DNA of 60,595 nucleotides from JAJYVT01 sp027339205 (GCA_027339205.1 DAHWOV010000119.1:1-60595); one strand, 5' to 3'. Counted from the stretch's first letter, positions 34,781 to 42,760 are shown. Made by a program: numbers and translations. Notes: generated by a model not told the origin, from the letters alone.

Positions 34781-35154
34781 CAGAACTCCAGTCCCTCGCT
34801 GCGGGCGGCGTCTGCGAGCGCCGCGACCCGGCCGTGGTACTTGAACCCGCCCCGGTCGAACACGACCCGCTCCACCCCGGCCGCCTTCGCCCGGGTGGCG
34901 ACGAGGCGGCCCACCGCCTCGGCGGCGCTCACGTTACCGCCACCCTTGAGCGCGAGGGCGTCGCGCAGCTCGCGCTCGGCCGTCGACGCCGCGGCCAGCG
35001 TTCGCCCGGTCGAGTCGTCGATAACCTGGGCGGAGATGTGCCGGAGGCTCCGGTTGACGGCCAGCCTCGGCCGCCCGGGCGTACCCGACACCTTGCGGCG
35101 CACCCGGGTGTGCCGCCGCTTCCGCAGCGCCCGTTCCCGATCGGTCCGTCCCAT
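34780..35154 (-). CDS. rplR: Ribosomal protein L18
   Basis: 124 residues; RRHTRVRRKVSGTP, RPRLAVNRSLRHI and FDRGGFKYHGRVAALADAAR. Binds 5S rRNA with L5. ATG start shares a base with the rplF stop; a GTG one codon earlier also overlaps and cannot be excluded. Confidence 0.97.
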   Translation of the reverse strand: MGRTDRERALRKRRHTRVRRKVSGTPGRPRLAVNRSLRHISAQVIDDSTGRTLAAASTAERELRDALALKGGGNVSAAEAVGRLVATRAKAAGVERVVFDRGGFKYHGRVAALADAARSEGLEF

Positions 35155-35693
35155 CACTTGGCCGCCTTCCCCGCCTTGCGCAGCACTCGCTCGCCCGCGT
35201 AGCGCACTCCCTTGCCCTTGTAAGGCTCGGGCTTGCGGATCTTGCGGATGTCGGCGGCCACCTGGCCGACGAGCTCCTTGTCGATGCCCCGCACGACGAT
35301 GCGGGTCGGCACGGGCACCTCGAAGCTGACGCCCTCCGGCGCGTCCACCACCACGGGGTGCGAGAAGCCGAGGGCGAGCTCGATCGCGTGCGGGCTGCGG
35401 GCGTTGGCCCGGTAGCCGACGCCGACGATCTCGAGCTCCTTCGTGAAGCCCTGGGTGACGCCGGTCACCATGTTCGCGACGAGCGACCGGGTGAGCCCGT
35501 GCAAGGCGCGCTGCTCCCGCTCGTCGTCGGCCCGCGCGACGTTGAGGACGTCGCCATCCTGGCTGACCGAGATCCCCTGGGGCAGCTTTCGTGCGAGGCT
35601 GCCCTGCGGGCCGCTCACGGTCACCGCGCCGTCGTCGAGAGCCACGGTCACCCCCGGCGGGACCGGGATCGGGGACCGGCCGATGCGGGACAT
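35154..35693 (-). CDS. rplF: Ribosomal protein L6
   Basis: 179 residues; MSRIGRSPIPVP start, LVANMVTGVTQGFTKELEIVGVGYRA and the C-terminal KIRKPEPYKGKGVRYAGE. ATG with AAGGAG 8 nt upstream. The AAGGAG is preceded immediately by three 9-bp repeats, unusual inside the otherwise compact spc cluster. Confidence 0.97.
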   Translation of the reverse strand: MSRIGRSPIPVPPGVTVALDDGAVTVSGPQGSLARKLPQGISVSQDGDVLNVARADDEREQRALHGLTRSLVANMVTGVTQGFTKELEIVGVGYRANARSPHAIELALGFSHPVVVDAPEGVSFEVPVPTRIVVRGIDKELVGQVAADIRKIRKPEPYKGKGVRYAGERVLRKAGKAAK

Positions 35694-35707
35694 CTAGCGC
35701 GCTCCTT

Positions 35708-35734
35708 CTTGTATCTCTTGTATCTCTTGTATCT
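35708..35734. repeat. Three perfect 9-bp tandem repeats upstream of rplF
   Basis: CTTGTATCT repeated three times without interruption on the plus strand (AGATACAAG on the coding strand), in the 82-nt rpsH-rplF gap, ending at the rplF ribosome-binding site. The A+T-rich unit stands out against the surrounding high G+C. Such short arrays can vary by slippage, which would change the spacing upstream of rplF. Confidence 0.9.
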
Positions 35735-35775
35735 GCACTTCCGGTTCTTCTCCCAGGGCTCCGCGCGCGGCGTTG

Positions 35776-36180
35776 CTACCAGACATGGCAGAGCACCTCG
35801 CCGCCCAGGTGGCGCTGACGAGCCTCACGATCGGTCATGAGACCGTGGCTGGTCGAGACCACCGCGACACCCATGCCGCCGAGCACCCGCGGCATCTTGT
35901 CCGCGCGCGCGTAGATCCGAAGGCCCGGCTTGGACACCCGCCGGATCCCGCCGATGCTGCGTACCCGGTCCGTCGAGTACTTCATGGTGATCTCAAGGAT
36001 CGACCCCGGGCGCTGCGGGTCGCGGTGCACGGTGTACCCCTCGATGAACCCTTCTCGCTCGAGGATCTGGGCCAGCGCCTCCTTCAGCTTGGAGCCCGGC
36101 ATGGCCACGGTCTCCTTCTGCGCGGTGCTCGCGTTGCGGATGCGGGTGAGCATGTCCGCGATCGGGTCGGTCATCGTCAT
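35776..36180 (-). CDS. rpsH: Ribosomal protein S8
   Basis: 134 residues from the first of two close ATGs (MTMTDPIADMLTRIRNA); the second ATG two codons later is equally possible. C-terminal STSHGLMTDREARQRHLGGE is the 16S-binding part. GGAG lies about 9 nt upstream. In E. coli S8 represses the spc operon; no such site was identified here. Confidence 0.97.
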   Translation of the reverse strand: MTMTDPIADMLTRIRNASTAQKETVAMPGSKLKEALAQILEREGFIEGYTVHRDPQRPGSILEITMKYSTDRVRSIGGIRRVSKPGLRIYARADKMPRVLGGMGVAVVSTSHGLMTDREARQRHLGGEVLCHVW

Positions 36181-36191
36181 CGCCCGCGCTC

Positions 36192-36377
36192 CTACCAGCT
36201 GGCCTTCGTAACGCCGGGCACCTCGCCGGCATGCACCATTTGCCGCAGGCAGATCCGGCAGAGGCCGAACTTGCGGTAGACCGCCTTGGGACGCCCGCAG
36301 CGCTTGCACCGGGTATACGCGCGGACCTTGAACTTCGGGGTGCGCTGCTGCTTCTCGATCAGAGCCTTCTTCGCCAT
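36192..36377 (-). CDS. rpsN: Ribosomal protein S14, zinc-binding short form
   Basis: 61 residues with two CxxC pairs (CKRC near 24-27 and CRIC near 40-43), i.e. the zinc-dependent type Z protein. No alternative zinc-free S14 is in the window. ATG start 5 nt after the rplE stop. Confidence 0.97.
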   Translation of the reverse strand: MAKKALIEKQQRTPKFKVRAYTRCKRCGRPKAVYRKFGLCRICLRQMVHAGEVPGVTKASW

Positions 36378-36382
36378 GATGC

Positions 36383-37108
36383 CTATCGGTTCTCCTGTCG
36401 GAACGGGAAGCCGAACGCCCGGAGGAACGCTCGGCCCTGCTCGTCGGTACGGGCGGTGGTGACGACCGTGATGTCCATGCCGCGGACCGTGTCAATGCGG
36501 TCGTAGTCCACCTCGGGGAAGATCAGCTGCTCGTTCACGCCGAAGGTGTAGTTGCCGGCGCCGTCGAACGCCCGCGGGGACAGACCGCGGAAGTCGCGGA
36601 TCCTCGGGATCGCCAGGCTGATGAGCCGGTCGAGGAACTCCCATGCCCGGTCGCCGCGAAGGGTGACGCGCACGCCGATGGGCATCCCCGCCCGCAGCTT
36701 GAACCCAGCGATCGACTTCTTCGCCCTAGTCACGACGGATCTCTGCCCGGTGATCACCTCGATGTCTCGCTGGGCGCCTTCGATGAGCGAGGGCTGCTGG
36801 GTGGCGCGCCCGACTCCCATGTTGACCACGATCTTGTCGAGGCGAGGGACCTCCATCACGTTCGCCAGGCCGAGCTCCTCCTTGAGCTTGGCCTGCACCT
36901 CCTCGCGGTAGCGGGTCTTGAGCCTCGGCGCCGCGGCGCCCGCGCTCCCCGCGGCGCGCCCGGCAGTCCGCTCGATGCCGGGCGCCGTCCGTCCCCCGGT
37001 CTGCCTGGCGCCCTGGGGGGCCGGACGCTGACCGGAACGGGACGCGGCCTTCTTCGCGCCAGCGGCCTTCTTCGCGCCAGCGGCCTTCGCTGACTTCGAC
37101 GGGCTCAC
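36383..37108 (-). CDS. rplE: Ribosomal protein L5 with a basic N-terminal extension
   Basis: 241 residues: the L5 core (from about PRLKTRYREEV at residue 61 to FPFRQENR) is normal and binds 5S rRNA. Before it lie about 60 extra residues rich in Lys, Ala, Arg and Gly, with the repeat AAGAKK-AAGAKK. The GTG start overlaps the rplX stop as GTGA; a second GTG five codons earlier is possible. Most bacterial L5 proteins have about 180-190 residues. The extension resembles histone-like Ala/Lys tails of actinobacterial proteins and may contact RNA; that is inference. Confidence 0.94.
   Translation of the reverse strand: MSPSKSAKAAGAKKAAGAKKAASRSGQRPAPQGARQTGGRTAPGIERTAGRAAGSAGAAAPRLKTRYREEVQAKLKEELGLANVMEVPRLDKIVVNMGVGRATQQPSLIEGAQRDIEVITGQRSVVTRAKKSIAGFKLRAGMPIGVRVTLRGDRAWEFLDRLISLAIPRIRDFRGLSPRAFDGAGNYTFGVNEQLIFPEVDYDRIDTVRGMDITVVTTARTDEQGRAFLRAFGFPFRQENR
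37047..37082. repeat. Two perfect 18-bp tandem repeats in rplE
   Basis: GCCTTCTTCGCGCCAGCG occurs twice in a row on the plus strand, with a partial third copy following. It encodes the repeated Ala-Gly-Ala-Lys-Lys-Ala unit of the L5 N-terminal extension, so the extension seems to have grown by in-frame duplication. Confidence 0.9.
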
Positions 37109-37413
37109 AGCTCGGCTCCGCACTTGCGACAGACCCGCACCTTGCGTCCCTGCGCGTCGACCTGCATGCCGACCCGCGTGGGCTCCCCGCAGCTGCGGCA
37201 GACGATCGACACCGCCGAGACCGGGAGCGGCATGAACTTGTCGATGATGCCGCCCTGGTACGTCTGGGCGGTCGGCTTCGAGTGGCGCTTCGCGACGTTC
37301 ACCCCCTCGAGCACGACCTTTCCCTCTGACGGCAGCGCGCGCACGACGTCGGCGCGGTGCCCCTTGTACTTCCCGGAGCGCACGACCACGCGGTCACCCT
37401 TGCGGACCCGCAT
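37105..37413 (-). CDS. rplX: Ribosomal protein L24
   Basis: 102 residues; KGDRVVVRSGKYKG is the KOW motif, then EGVNVAKRHSKPT and a C-terminal zinc-ribbon-like C-x2-C...C-x2-C (CRSC, CRKC). ATG start shares one base with the rplN stop. Early 50S assembly initiator. Confidence 0.97.
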   Translation of the reverse strand: MRVRKGDRVVVRSGKYKGHRADVVRALPSEGKVVLEGVNVAKRHSKPTAQTYQGGIIDKFMPLPVSAVSIVCRSCGEPTRVGMQVDAQGRKVRVCRKCGAEL

Positions 37414-37781
37414 CACAGCACCTCGGGCGCGAGCGAGACGATCCGCATGAACTTCTTGTCGCGCAGCTCCCGTCCGACCGGCCCGAAGATCCGGGTCCCG
37501 CGCGGCTGCTGCTGATCGTTGATGAGCACTGCGGCGTTCTCGTCGAAGCGGATGTAGCTGCCGTCGGGGCGGCGCTTCTCCTTGGCCGTGCGCACGACGA
37601 CGCACTTCACGACATCTCCTTTCTTCACAGCGGCGCCCGGGATCGCGTCCTTCACGGTGGCGACGAAGACGTCGCCGATGCTTGCGTACCGCCGACGCGA
37701 TCCGCCCAGCACGCGGATGCAGAGCACCTCGCGCGCCCCGGAGTTGTCTGCCACCCGGAGGCGGGACTCCTGCTGGATCAT
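37413..37781 (-). CDS. rplN: Ribosomal protein L14
   Basis: 122 residues from the ATG giving MIQQESRLRVADNSGA, the invariant family start; VKKGDVVKCVVVRT and RIFGPVGRELRDKKFMRIVSLAPEVL at the end. ATG overlaps the rpsQ stop as ATGA. Confidence 0.98.
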   Translation of the reverse strand: MIQQESRLRVADNSGAREVLCIRVLGGSRRRYASIGDVFVATVKDAIPGAAVKKGDVVKCVVVRTAKEKRRPDGSYIRFDENAAVLINDQQQPRGTRIFGPVGRELRDKKFMRIVSLAPEVL

Positions 37782-38071
37782 CTGGCGCGCTCCATGATCT
37801 CCGCGAGCCGCCACCGCTTGAGCTTGGAGTACGGACGGGTCTCCACCACCCGCACGCGGTCACCCACGCGGGCGGCGTTCTGCGCGTCGTGGACGTAGAG
37901 ACGCTTGGTGCGCTGGACCGTCTTGCCGTAGCGGGGGTGGCGGACACGCTCGACCACCGCGACGACGACGGTCCCCTGCATCTTGTCGGACACGACGGTG
38001 CCCTCCCGGACCTTTCGCCGGTTCAGGCGTTCGCCGTTCCCGGGCGAGGCAGCTACCTGATCCAGCTCCAT
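37778..38071 (-). CDS. rpsQ: Ribosomal protein S17
   Basis: 97 residues; OB fold with GTVVSDKMQGTVVVAVVER and HPRYGKTVQRTKRLYVHD. ATG start shares a base with the rpmC stop; a GTG one codon upstream is an alternative. Confidence 0.97.
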   Translation of the reverse strand: MELDQVAASPGNGERLNRRKVREGTVVSDKMQGTVVVAVVERVRHPRYGKTVQRTKRLYVHDAQNAARVGDRVRVVETRPYSKLKRWRLAEIMERAR

Positions 38072-38319
38072 CACGCCTCCCGCTCCGTCTCGTCCTCGGC
38101 GCCAGCTGTGGCTCCTTCGCCGGTCTCTTCCTCGAGCTCCTGGCTGCGCAGGACCGTGAGGAGCCGGGCGACGTCCTGCTTCACGTGCTTGATCCGGGCG
38201 GTGTTGTCCAGCTGCCCGGTCGCCTTCTGGAAGCGCAGATTGAACAGCTCCTTACGTGACTCGGCGAGCTTGTCCTCGAGCTCGCTGCGCGCCATGGCCA
38301 AGTACTCGGAGGCCGCCAT
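38071..38319 (-). CDS. rpmC: Ribosomal protein L29 with acidic tail
   Basis: 82 residues. The core helices (ELEDKLAESRKELFNLRFQ, then TARIKHVKQDVARLLTVLR) are standard; the last ~18 residues are Glu-rich (ELEEETGEG...ETEREA), which lengthens the protein beyond the common 60-70. ATG start shares a base with the rplP stop. L29 sits near the tunnel exit. Confidence 0.95.
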   Translation of the reverse strand: MAASEYLAMARSELEDKLAESRKELFNLRFQKATGQLDNTARIKHVKQDVARLLTVLRSQELEEETGEGATAGAEDETEREA

Positions 38320-38756
38320 CAGACCTGCACCTCCGCGGCACCGTGGGTACCCGGCCGCACCACGAAGCGCGCCTTCATCGGCAGCTTCTGGATCGCCCGC
38401 TCCATCGCTGCCTGCGCCAGCTCCTGGTCCACGCCGGAGAGCTCGAAGAGGACGCGCCCCGGACGCACCACGGCCACCCAGTGCTCGGGGTTGCCCTTCC
38501 CCGAGCCCATCCGGGTCTCCGCTGGCTTCTGGGTCACCGGCTTGTCGGGGAAGACGCGGATCCAGATCTTCCCACCTCGGCGCACGTGACGGGTCATCGC
38601 GATCCGGGCGGCCTCGATCTGGCGCGCGGTGAGCCATGCGGGCTCGAGCGCCTGGATCCCGAAGTCGCCGAACGTGACGGTCGTGCCGCCCTTGGCGGCG
38701 CCGTTGAGCCGCCCCCGCTGCTGCTTGCGGTGCTTGACCTTGCGCGGCATGAGCAT
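38319..38756 (-). CDS. rplP: Ribosomal protein L16
   Basis: 145 residues; MLMPRKVKHRKQQRGR, then FGIQALEPAWLTARQIEAAR, VFPDKPVTQKPAETRMGSGKG. ATG start 1 nt after rpsC. Helps position A- and P-site tRNAs. Confidence 0.97.
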   Translation of the reverse strand: MLMPRKVKHRKQQRGRLNGAAKGGTTVTFGDFGIQALEPAWLTARQIEAARIAMTRHVRRGGKIWIRVFPDKPVTQKPAETRMGSGKGNPEHWVAVVRPGRVLFELSGVDQELAQAAMERAIQKLPMKARFVVRPGTHGAAEVQV

Positions 38757-38757
38757 C

Positions 38758-39945
38758 TCAGTCCGCCTCCCGTCGGAAATGGGGCGCCTCGTGGTGCTCG
38801 TGACGGCTGCGCCGCTCCATCTCCTCGTCCTCGGCCAGCTGGCGCTCGAGCTCGTCGGGCTCGCTCGGCGGCGCGATCAGATCCGAGACTGGCGCCACCT
38901 CGGCCTCCGCAGCGGCCAGCGCCGCACCCGAGGGCCTCGTCGCCCCCGAGTCCTGCGGCGTCTCCTCCTGGCTGCCGCCGGTAGCAGGGGCCTCGAACGC
39001 GTGACGGCCGGCACCAGCCGCCGCCTCCTCCTCGGCGGCGAGGGCCTCCTCGGCGGCGAGCTCCGCCTCCTTCGCCGCGAGCGCCTCGCGCTCGGCGGCG
39101 AGCGCCTCCCGCTCGGCGGCGAGGGCCTCCTCCTCGGCGGCGAGCGCCTCCTCCTCGGCGGCGAGCTCCGCAGCGGCCGAGCCCGGCGCCCCGAGCCCCG
39201 CTCGCCGCCGCCCACCGCCCGCGGTGATCAGCCGACGCGGCTTGCCCTGCCCGGACGTCTCGCCAACGGCCATTGCGGCTTCACGGGTGATCTTGTCGTC
39301 GATCGAGACCTTGTAGGGCAAGATGTCGCCCTTGTAGATCCAGACCTTCACCCCGACCCGCCCAGAGGTGGTCCTCGCCTCGCGGAAGCCGTAGTCGATG
39401 TCGGCTCGCAGCGTGTGCAGGGGTACCCGGCCTTCGCGGTAGGACTCCTTGCGGGCCATCTCGGACCCCCCGAGGCGACCCGAGCACTGGACGCGCACCC
39501 CTTGCGCACCGGCCTTCTGGACGGTCTGGATGGCCCGCTTCATCGCGCGCCGGAAAGCGACCCTGCGGGCGAGCTGGTCGCAGATGCCCTGCGCGATCAG
39601 CGCGGCGTCGAGTTCGGGCTGCTTGATCTCTTGGATGTTGAGCTGGATCCGGTTGCGAAGTCCGGTGATCTCCTCAAGCTTCTTCTTCAAACGGTCGGCC
39701 TCCGCGCCGCGGCGGCCGATCACGATGCCCGGCCGGGCGGTGTGGATGTCCACCCGCAACCGGTCTCGCGTGCGCTCTACCTCGATACGGCTGACGGCCG
39801 CAGCTTCCAGCTGGGACATCAAGTAGTCGCGGATCCTCCAGTCCTCGACCACGAAGTCCCGGTAGTGCCGCTCCTCGAACCAGCGAGACTTCCAGTCGGT
39901 GGTGACACCCAGCCGGAAGCCGTAGGGGTTGACCTTCTGGCCCAT
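38758..39945 (-). CDS. rpsC: Ribosomal protein S3 with a long charged C-terminal extension
   Basis: 395 residues against about 210-280 in most bacteria. The core (1 to about 220) is complete: MGQKVNPYGFRLG, KH domain with IVIGRRGAEADRLKKKLEEI, and GVKVWIYKGDILPYK. About 175 residues follow. Residues about 257-308 are Ala/Glu/Leu/Arg heptads predicted to form a long helix or coiled coil, and the rest is acidic and Pro/Ser-rich with a His/Arg-rich end. S3 lines the mRNA entry channel, so the tail would project from the 30S surface. ATG start. Confidence 0.95.
   Translation of the reverse strand: MGQKVNPYGFRLGVTTDWKSRWFEERHYRDFVVEDWRIRDYLMSQLEAAAVSRIEVERTRDRLRVDIHTARPGIVIGRRGAEADRLKKKLEEITGLRNRIQLNIQEIKQPELDAALIAQGICDQLARRVAFRRAMKRAIQTVQKAGAQGVRVQCSGRLGGSEMARKESYREGRVPLHTLRADIDYGFREARTTSGRVGVKVWIYKGDILPYKVSIDDKITREAAMAVGETSGQGKPRRLITAGGGRRRAGLGAPGSAAAELAAEEEALAAEEEALAAEREALAAEREALAAKEAELAAEEALAAEEEAAAGAGRHAFEAPATGGSQEETPQDSGATRPSGAALAAAEAEVAPVSDLIAPPSEPDELERQLAEDEEMERRSRHEHHEAPHFRREAD
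39022..39176. repeat. Imperfect 21-bp tandem repeats in the rpsC tail
   Basis: Roughly seven degenerate copies of a 21-bp unit built around CTCGGCGGCGAG-CGCCTCC (plus strand). The period equals seven codons and encodes the E-A-L-A-A-E-E/R heptads of the S3 extension. Expansion in codon-preserving 21-bp steps explains the heptad pattern. Confidence 0.8.
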
Positions 39946-40608
39946 CTACTCGCCCTTCTCGCTCTCGTCCGTCGGACCCCCGTCGGCCCCGCCCTCCTCG
40001 TCGCCGTCCTCCTCGGCCCGGTCCTCCTCGGGCTCCTCGGGGGCCTCGAGCTCCGCGGGGGCCTCGAGGTTGACCTGGGGCGACTCGGCGGGGAGGGCAG
40101 CCTCCGCCTCGGCCTCGGCCTCCGCGACGTGGCGGCGGCGGGACAGGCGGCCGGCCAGGTCGGCACGGCGGCGGGACTCGGCGACCCGACGCTGGCGCAG
40201 CGCACCGGCGGCCTGCCGCTGGGCTCGCCGGCGGATCAGGCGCTCCTCGGGCATGCGGCTCACAATGACCGTGATATGGCAGCTCCGCTTCCGGATCCGC
40301 GTCGCCCGCCCTCGCGCCCGAGGCCGCCAGCGCTTCAGGGTGACGCCCTCGTCCGCGTAGCAAGACGACACGTAGAGCTCCTCTGCGTCCGCTCCGTCGT
40401 TGTGGACGGCGTTGGCGACCGCCGAGGCCAGCAGCTTGCCCACGATCTCCGCCGCCTCACGCGGCGTGCCCTGGAGGATCTCGGCCGCCCGGTCGACGTC
40501 TTGCCCACGGATGAGGTTCAGCACGACCCGTGCCTTGGTGGCGGACATGCGGCAGTGCCGAAGGACCGCGCGCGTGCCCGGCCGTTCGTTGGTCTTGATC
40601 CCCGGCAC
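39946..40608 (-). CDS. rplV: Ribosomal protein L22 with a long charged C-terminal extension
   Basis: 220 residues against about 110-130 in most bacteria. The core (1 to about 115) is normal, with MSATKARVVLNLIRG and GRATRIRKRSCHITVIV. Then about 50 strongly basic residues (RRR-rich) are followed by about 55 acidic, Pro/Glu/Asp-rich residues ending DESEKGE. The C-terminus of L22 lies near the nascent-chain exit tunnel. GTG start, 1 nt after the rpsS stop. Neighbouring rpsC has a comparable tail. Confidence 0.94.
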   Translation of the reverse strand: MPGIKTNERPGTRAVLRHCRMSATKARVVLNLIRGQDVDRAAEILQGTPREAAEIVGKLLASAVANAVHNDGADAEELYVSSCYADEGVTLKRWRPRARGRATRIRKRSCHITVIVSRMPEERLIRRRAQRQAAGALRQRRVAESRRRADLAGRLSRRRHVAEAEAEAEAALPAESPQVNLEAPAELEAPEEPEEDRAEEDGDEEGGADGGPTDESEKGE

Positions 40609-40609
40609 C

Positions 40610-40888
40610 TCAGCGCCTCCCCGCCCGCTCTTGTCCCGCGTGGTAGCGGAAGGTGCGCGTGGGGGCGAACTCGCCGAGCTTGTGCCCGACCATCGCCTCG
40701 GTCACGTAGACGGGCACGTGCCGGCGGCCGTCGTGCACCGCGATCGTGTGGCCCACCATGTCGGGGATGATCGTGGACCGGCGTGACCAGGTCTTGATGA
40801 CCCGTTTCTCGCCGGTCGCGTTCAACGCGTCCACCTTCTTCAGCAGGTGGTCGTCCACAAACGGCCCCTTCTTCAAGCTCCGCGGCAC
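40610..40888 (-). CDS. rpsS: Ribosomal protein S19
   Basis: 92 residues; MPRSLKKGPFVDDHLLKKV, TWSRRSTIIPDMVGHTIAVHDGR and KLGEFAPTRTFRYH are diagnostic. GTG start 12 nt after rplB. Confidence 0.98.
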   Translation of the reverse strand: MPRSLKKGPFVDDHLLKKVDALNATGEKRVIKTWSRRSTIIPDMVGHTIAVHDGRRHVPVYVTEAMVGHKLGEFAPTRTFRYHAGQERAGRR

Positions 40889-40900
40889 CGCGACCTCCCG

Positions 40901-41737
40901 CTACCGCCTGGCGCCGCGGGTGCGGCGTCGGCGGACGATCAACTTGTCGGACTCCTTGTGGCGCGCACGGGTGCGTCCCTCCGGCTTTCCCCACGGGGAG
41001 ACCGGGTGGCGGCCTCCGGACGACTTCCCTTCGCCACCCCCGAGCGGGTGGTCGACCGGGTTCATCGCGACGCCGCGGGTCTGCGGGCGGATGCCCTTCC
41101 AGCGGTTGCGCCCGGCCTTCCCCACCTTCACGAGCTCGGACTCGGCGTTCCCGACGACGCCGAGGGTCGCGCGGCACTCGATCGAGACGCGGCGCATCTC
41201 GGTCGAGGGCAGCCGGATCGTCGCGTAGGCACCTTCCTTGGCGACGAGCTGGACGCTCATGCCCGCGCCCCGTGCCAGCTTGCCGCCACCGCCTGGCCGG
41301 AGCTCGACGCAGTGGACGACGGAGCCCACCGGGATGTAGCGGAGCGGCAGGGCGTTGCCCGGCCGGATCTCGGCGCCCTGGCCGTTCTGCAGGACGTCAC
41401 CGACCTGCACGTTGGCCGGGGCGAGGATGTAGCGCTTCTCCCCGTCGGCGAAGTGGAGAAGCGCCAGGCGCGCGTTGCGGTTGGGGTCGTACTCGATCGC
41501 GGCGACCTTGGCCGGCACGTTGTCCTTGTCGCGGCGAAAGTCGACAATCCGGTATTGGCGCTTGTGGCCGCCGCCGCGGTGGCGTGCAGTCTTGCGGCCG
41601 TAGTTGTTGCGGCCGCCCGAGCCAGGTTTCGACGCGAGCAGCGAGCGCTCAGGGCGGTCTCGCGTGATCTCGGCGAAGTCGGAGACGGTCTGGAACCGCC
41701 GTCCGGCGCTGGTGGGCTTGCGTGAGCGAAGCGGCAT
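40901..41737 (-). CDS. rplB: Ribosomal protein L2
   Basis: 278 residues; RHRGGGHKRQYRIVDFRRDK and the peptidyl-transferase-proximal GVAMNPVDHPLGGGEGKS with the conserved His. ATG start 7 nt after the rplW stop. Confidence 0.98.
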   Translation of the reverse strand: MPLRSRKPTSAGRRFQTVSDFAEITRDRPERSLLASKPGSGGRNNYGRKTARHRGGGHKRQYRIVDFRRDKDNVPAKVAAIEYDPNRNARLALLHFADGEKRYILAPANVQVGDVLQNGQGAEIRPGNALPLRYIPVGSVVHCVELRPGGGGKLARGAGMSVQLVAKEGAYATIRLPSTEMRRVSIECRATLGVVGNAESELVKVGKAGRNRWKGIRPQTRGVAMNPVDHPLGGGEGKSSGGRHPVSPWGKPEGRTRARHKESDKLIVRRRRTRGARR

Positions 41738-41744
41738 GGCGTCC

Positions 41745-42044
41745 TCAGCTCTCGAAGAGGTCGATCTTGTCGCCCGCGTGCAGCGTCACGAACGCGCGCT
41801 TGGTGTCGGGGCGCCGGCCGGCCTTGTTGGTACGCCGGTTGCGGGACGTCTTGCCTTTTCGGTTGAGGGTGTTCACCTGGTCGACGCGCACGTCGAATGC
41901 CTGCTCGACCGCGCGCCGGACGTCGATCTTCGTCGCACGCCGGTCGACGACGAAGACGTAGACGTTCCGTTCCATGAGCGCGTAGGACTTCTCGGAGATC
42001 ACCGGGCGCCGCAGTACCGACGTGGGCTCCCTCATCGCCTTCAT
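41745..42044 (-). CDS. rplW: Ribosomal protein L23
   Basis: 99 residues; RRPVISEKSYALME, KIDVRRAVEQAFDVRVDQVNTLN and RNRRTNKAGRRPD. Docking site for trigger factor and SRP at the tunnel exit. ATG overlaps the rplD stop as ATGA. Confidence 0.97.
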   Translation of the reverse strand: MKAMREPTSVLRRPVISEKSYALMERNVYVFVVDRRATKIDVRRAVEQAFDVRVDQVNTLNRKGKTSRNRRTNKAGRRPDTKRAFVTLHAGDKIDLFES

Positions 42045-42760
42045 CGCTCGGCCTCCTCGTCCCAGCCGCCGGGAAGCGTGGCGTCGGAGAACACGACCCA
42101 GTCGTTGCGCAGGACGTCGTAGGCGGAGAGCTCGCCGGCGAGCACCGTCTGGACCTCCGGCAGGTTTGCGAAGGAACGCGCCGCCGTCACCTCGTCGTCG
42201 CCGAGCACCACCAGCACCCGTCCGCCGACACCGAGCGCCTCGAGCGCCCGGATGGCGTCCTTGGTCCTGGGCTCCCCGAAGCCCCATGCGTCGACCAGCG
42301 CCACCTTCGACGCCGCGGCCCGGTCGGACAGCGCGGAGCGCAGGGCGAGGCGCACCATCTTCTTGGGGGTACGCTGCACATAGCTGCGGGGCTTGGGTCC
42401 GAGCGCGACCCCGCCGCCGGTCCAGATCGGCGAGCGGGTCGACCCCTGGCGGGCTCGGCCGGTGCCCTTCTGGCGCCACGGCTTGGAACCGCCGCCGCGC
42501 ACCTCGGCCCGGGTCTTGGTCGAATGGGTGCCTGCTCGGGAGGCCGCGAGCTGCGCGGTCACGACCTGGTGCAGGACTGCGTGGTTGGGCTCGATGCCGA
42601 AGATCTCGGGGGAGAGCAGGACCTCCCCGAGCGACGTGCCGGCCATGTCCTTGCGCTCGACGGTGCGCGACACCGGCGCGGGCCGGTCCTTTCGAACCGC
42701 GAGCCGGCGCTGGCCTGTCACCGAGGCGGCGGTCCCGGTGGCGAGCGGGCTCTGGCTCAC
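42041..42760 (-). CDS. rplD: Ribosomal protein L4
   Basis: 239 residues; the tunnel loop region STKTRAEVRGGGSKPWRQKGTGRARQG is intact, followed by RSYVQRTPKKMVRLALRSALS. About 20 extra N-terminal residues precede the core. GTG overlaps the rplC stop as GTGA. In E. coli L4 represses its own operon; the structured leader before rplC here may be a place to look for the same. Confidence 0.97.
   Translation of the reverse strand: MSQSPLATGTAASVTGQRRLAVRKDRPAPVSRTVERKDMAGTSLGEVLLSPEIFGIEPNHAVLHQVVTAQLAASRAGTHSTKTRAEVRGGGSKPWRQKGTGRARQGSTRSPIWTGGGVALGPKPRSYVQRTPKKMVRLALRSALSDRAAASKVALVDAWGFGEPRTKDAIRALEALGVGGRVLVVLGDDEVTAARSFANLPEVQTVLAGELSAYDVLRNDWVVFSDATLPGGWDEEAER

Noticed and set aside
39022..39176. 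Tandem repeat array that could look like a CRISPR or satellite
   Set aside because: 21-bp in-frame degenerate units inside rpsC, with no spacers and a coding explanation.
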